Of a stretch of DNA of 44,428 nucleotides, positions 43,801 through 44,428 are shown piece after piece (position 1 is the first letter of the stretch; each line of letters begins with the position of its first letter). A program made the position numbers and the translations under genes. Source of the stretch: an uncultured Verrucomicrobiota bacterium (lineage in GTDB: Bacteria > Verrucomicrobiota > Verrucomicrobiia > Limisphaerales > UBA9464); assembly GCA_903821635.1 (NCBI GenBank), contig CAIJLV010000184.1, positions 1 through 44,428 of the forward strand. The letters run 5' to 3'. The notes under the pieces are model-generated. The model made no database searches. It was given only the letters and a program-made list of their open reading frames with translations, and was not told the origin of the DNA.

Positions 43801-44269
43801 GTTTGAAGGCCCAATGGTCGCGGACATTGACCGCTTGGGCCTGCCGCCGGGGATCTTCCTCCCGCGGATCTGGAGCCCCCAAGCGAATCCAAGCTTCCAC
43901 GGCCGCGATCTGTTCGGGCTTGAGCGCCGGCCCGTGCTCTTTCGGTGGCATCCGGGCGGCGTCCTTGGCCGTGTCCTTGAGCACCTGCACGAGGAGGCTC
44001 TCCTCAGGCTTGCCCGCCACGATGACGGCACCCGCCGTGCCGCCCTTGAGCAGGCCCGCCTTGGAATCAAGCAGGAGCCCGGCCTTCACCTTTTTCGCCT
44101 GGGAACTGTGGCACTCGTAGCAATGGTCCACGAGCAGCGGGCGGATCTGGTTCTCGAAAAATTCAACGTGGCTGGGGTCCACCACCGCCGCGGCGGCAGT
44201 AAAGCCGGCGGCCACGGCCACCGCGAAAAACGGGCGGCGCCAACGGGAGAGCGAGCAAAAGAGTAACAT
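40886..44269 (-). CDS. planctomycete cytochrome C / DUF1549 / DUF1553 protein
   Basis: A large exported protein of 1127 residues. The N-terminus has an Arg-rich start and a hydrophobic export segment (about 14-29). The heme motif CYECH (Cys50, Cys53, His54) lies in a PSCyt1 domain with [23 protein letters not shown]. DUF1549 (about 165-370) includes [38 protein letters not shown] and [14 protein letters not shown]; DUF1553 (about 640-920) includes [18 protein letters not shown] and [19 protein letters not shown]. An extra domain of about 160 residues (with [13 protein letters not shown] and [16 protein letters not shown]) precedes the last conserved helix [21 protein letters not shown]. Such proteins are hallmarks of Planctomycetota and Verrucomicrobiota and are thought to act on polysaccharides or in periplasmic electron transfer. 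Its usual partner, a DUF1501 gene, would lie beyond the window if present. Confidence 0.92.
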   Translation of the reverse strand: [1127 protein letters not shown]

Positions 44270-44428
44270 GAGGGCGAGCGTGCCAGCACTTTGTCGCCGG
44301 CCCGGGTGAAGTCAAAAACGGAGTCCAAGCCCGGCGTATTCGAGCAACCTGCACCGCGCCGCCCTCCGCGTTGCCAACGGCGCCCCGTTTGCCCAGCCTT
44401 AGCCCGTGCTCACGCTGACTCAGGAAGA

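Noticed and set aside
1..44428. tRNA, rRNA, CRISPR, integrase or transposase genes
   Set aside because: I scanned for tRNA T-arm strings, regularly spaced repeats and recombinase motifs in the translations and found none that hold up; a tRNAscan or Infernal search would settle it.

Overview
The window is 44.4 kb of GC-rich chromosomal DNA (about 65-70% in most coding parts). I read it as a Gram-negative bacterium of the Verrucomicrobiota, probably a Pedosphaera/Limisphaera-like lineage. That is an inference from gene content: a planctomycete-type cytochrome with DUF1549/DUF1553, a secreted DUF1080 protein, DUF6580 and DUF3500 proteins, a Tat-exported TIM-barrel isomerase, a verrucomicrobial-style C-terminal tail on a secreted protease, and palindromic intergenic repeats. 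Lipoprotein, RND and Tat signals indicate a double-membrane cell. Shine-Dalgarno sites are mostly weak and several genes start with GTG or TTG. I see no tRNA, rRNA, CRISPR array, integrase or transposase.

Layout. 1-4.3 kb: the 3' part of an alpha/beta hydrolase gene, a LURP-one-related gene and thrS. The thrS upstream region holds a candidate threonine attenuator: a short reading frame with four different consecutive Thr codons, then a hairpin, then a terminator with a T-run. ThrRS itself lacks the usual N-terminal TGS domain and carries an 83-residue in-frame insert of much lower GC between motif 1 and motif 2. 4.4-8.7 kb: dienelactone hydrolase (Tat), cupin, DUF3500, VOC and flavin-reductase-like genes. 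8.7-16 kb: a secreted subtilisin/kexin-like protease divergent from the RapA-type SWI2/SNF2 ATPase, an RluA-type pseudouridine synthase, a DUF6580 membrane protein and a YfcE-like phosphoesterase. 16-22.3 kb: smc, a double-ACT protein, a DUF309 protein and rlmN.

22.3-28 kb: an RND efflux permease and its lipoprotein adaptor, without an outer-membrane channel gene, divergent from a secreted sugar-dehydrogenase-like protein. 28-31.6 kb: a regulated cassette of a YtrA-type GntR repressor with a clear 20-bp palindromic operator in its own promoter, an ABC ATPase, and a permease in which two ABC-2 halves are fused. 31.6-33.8 kb: a Tat-exported TIM-barrel protein converging on three tiny DsrE/F/H (TusDCB)-like genes, the last of only 59 codons, with a block of palindromes between them. 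33.9-39.6 kb: DUF1080 protein, dicarboxylate symporter, cupin, a small unknown protein, a Memo/LigB-AMMECR1 fusion and an M20 peptidase. 39.7-44.3 kb: a small membrane-anchored unknown, the redox repressor rex, and the 1127-residue planctomycete cytochrome/DUF1549/DUF1553 protein.

Most genes here are housekeeping or scattered metabolic genes. The parts most worth a second look are the thrS leader and insert, the DsrEFH-like trio with its very small third gene, and the fused ABC permease with its operator. All family assignments come from reading motifs, not from database searches.
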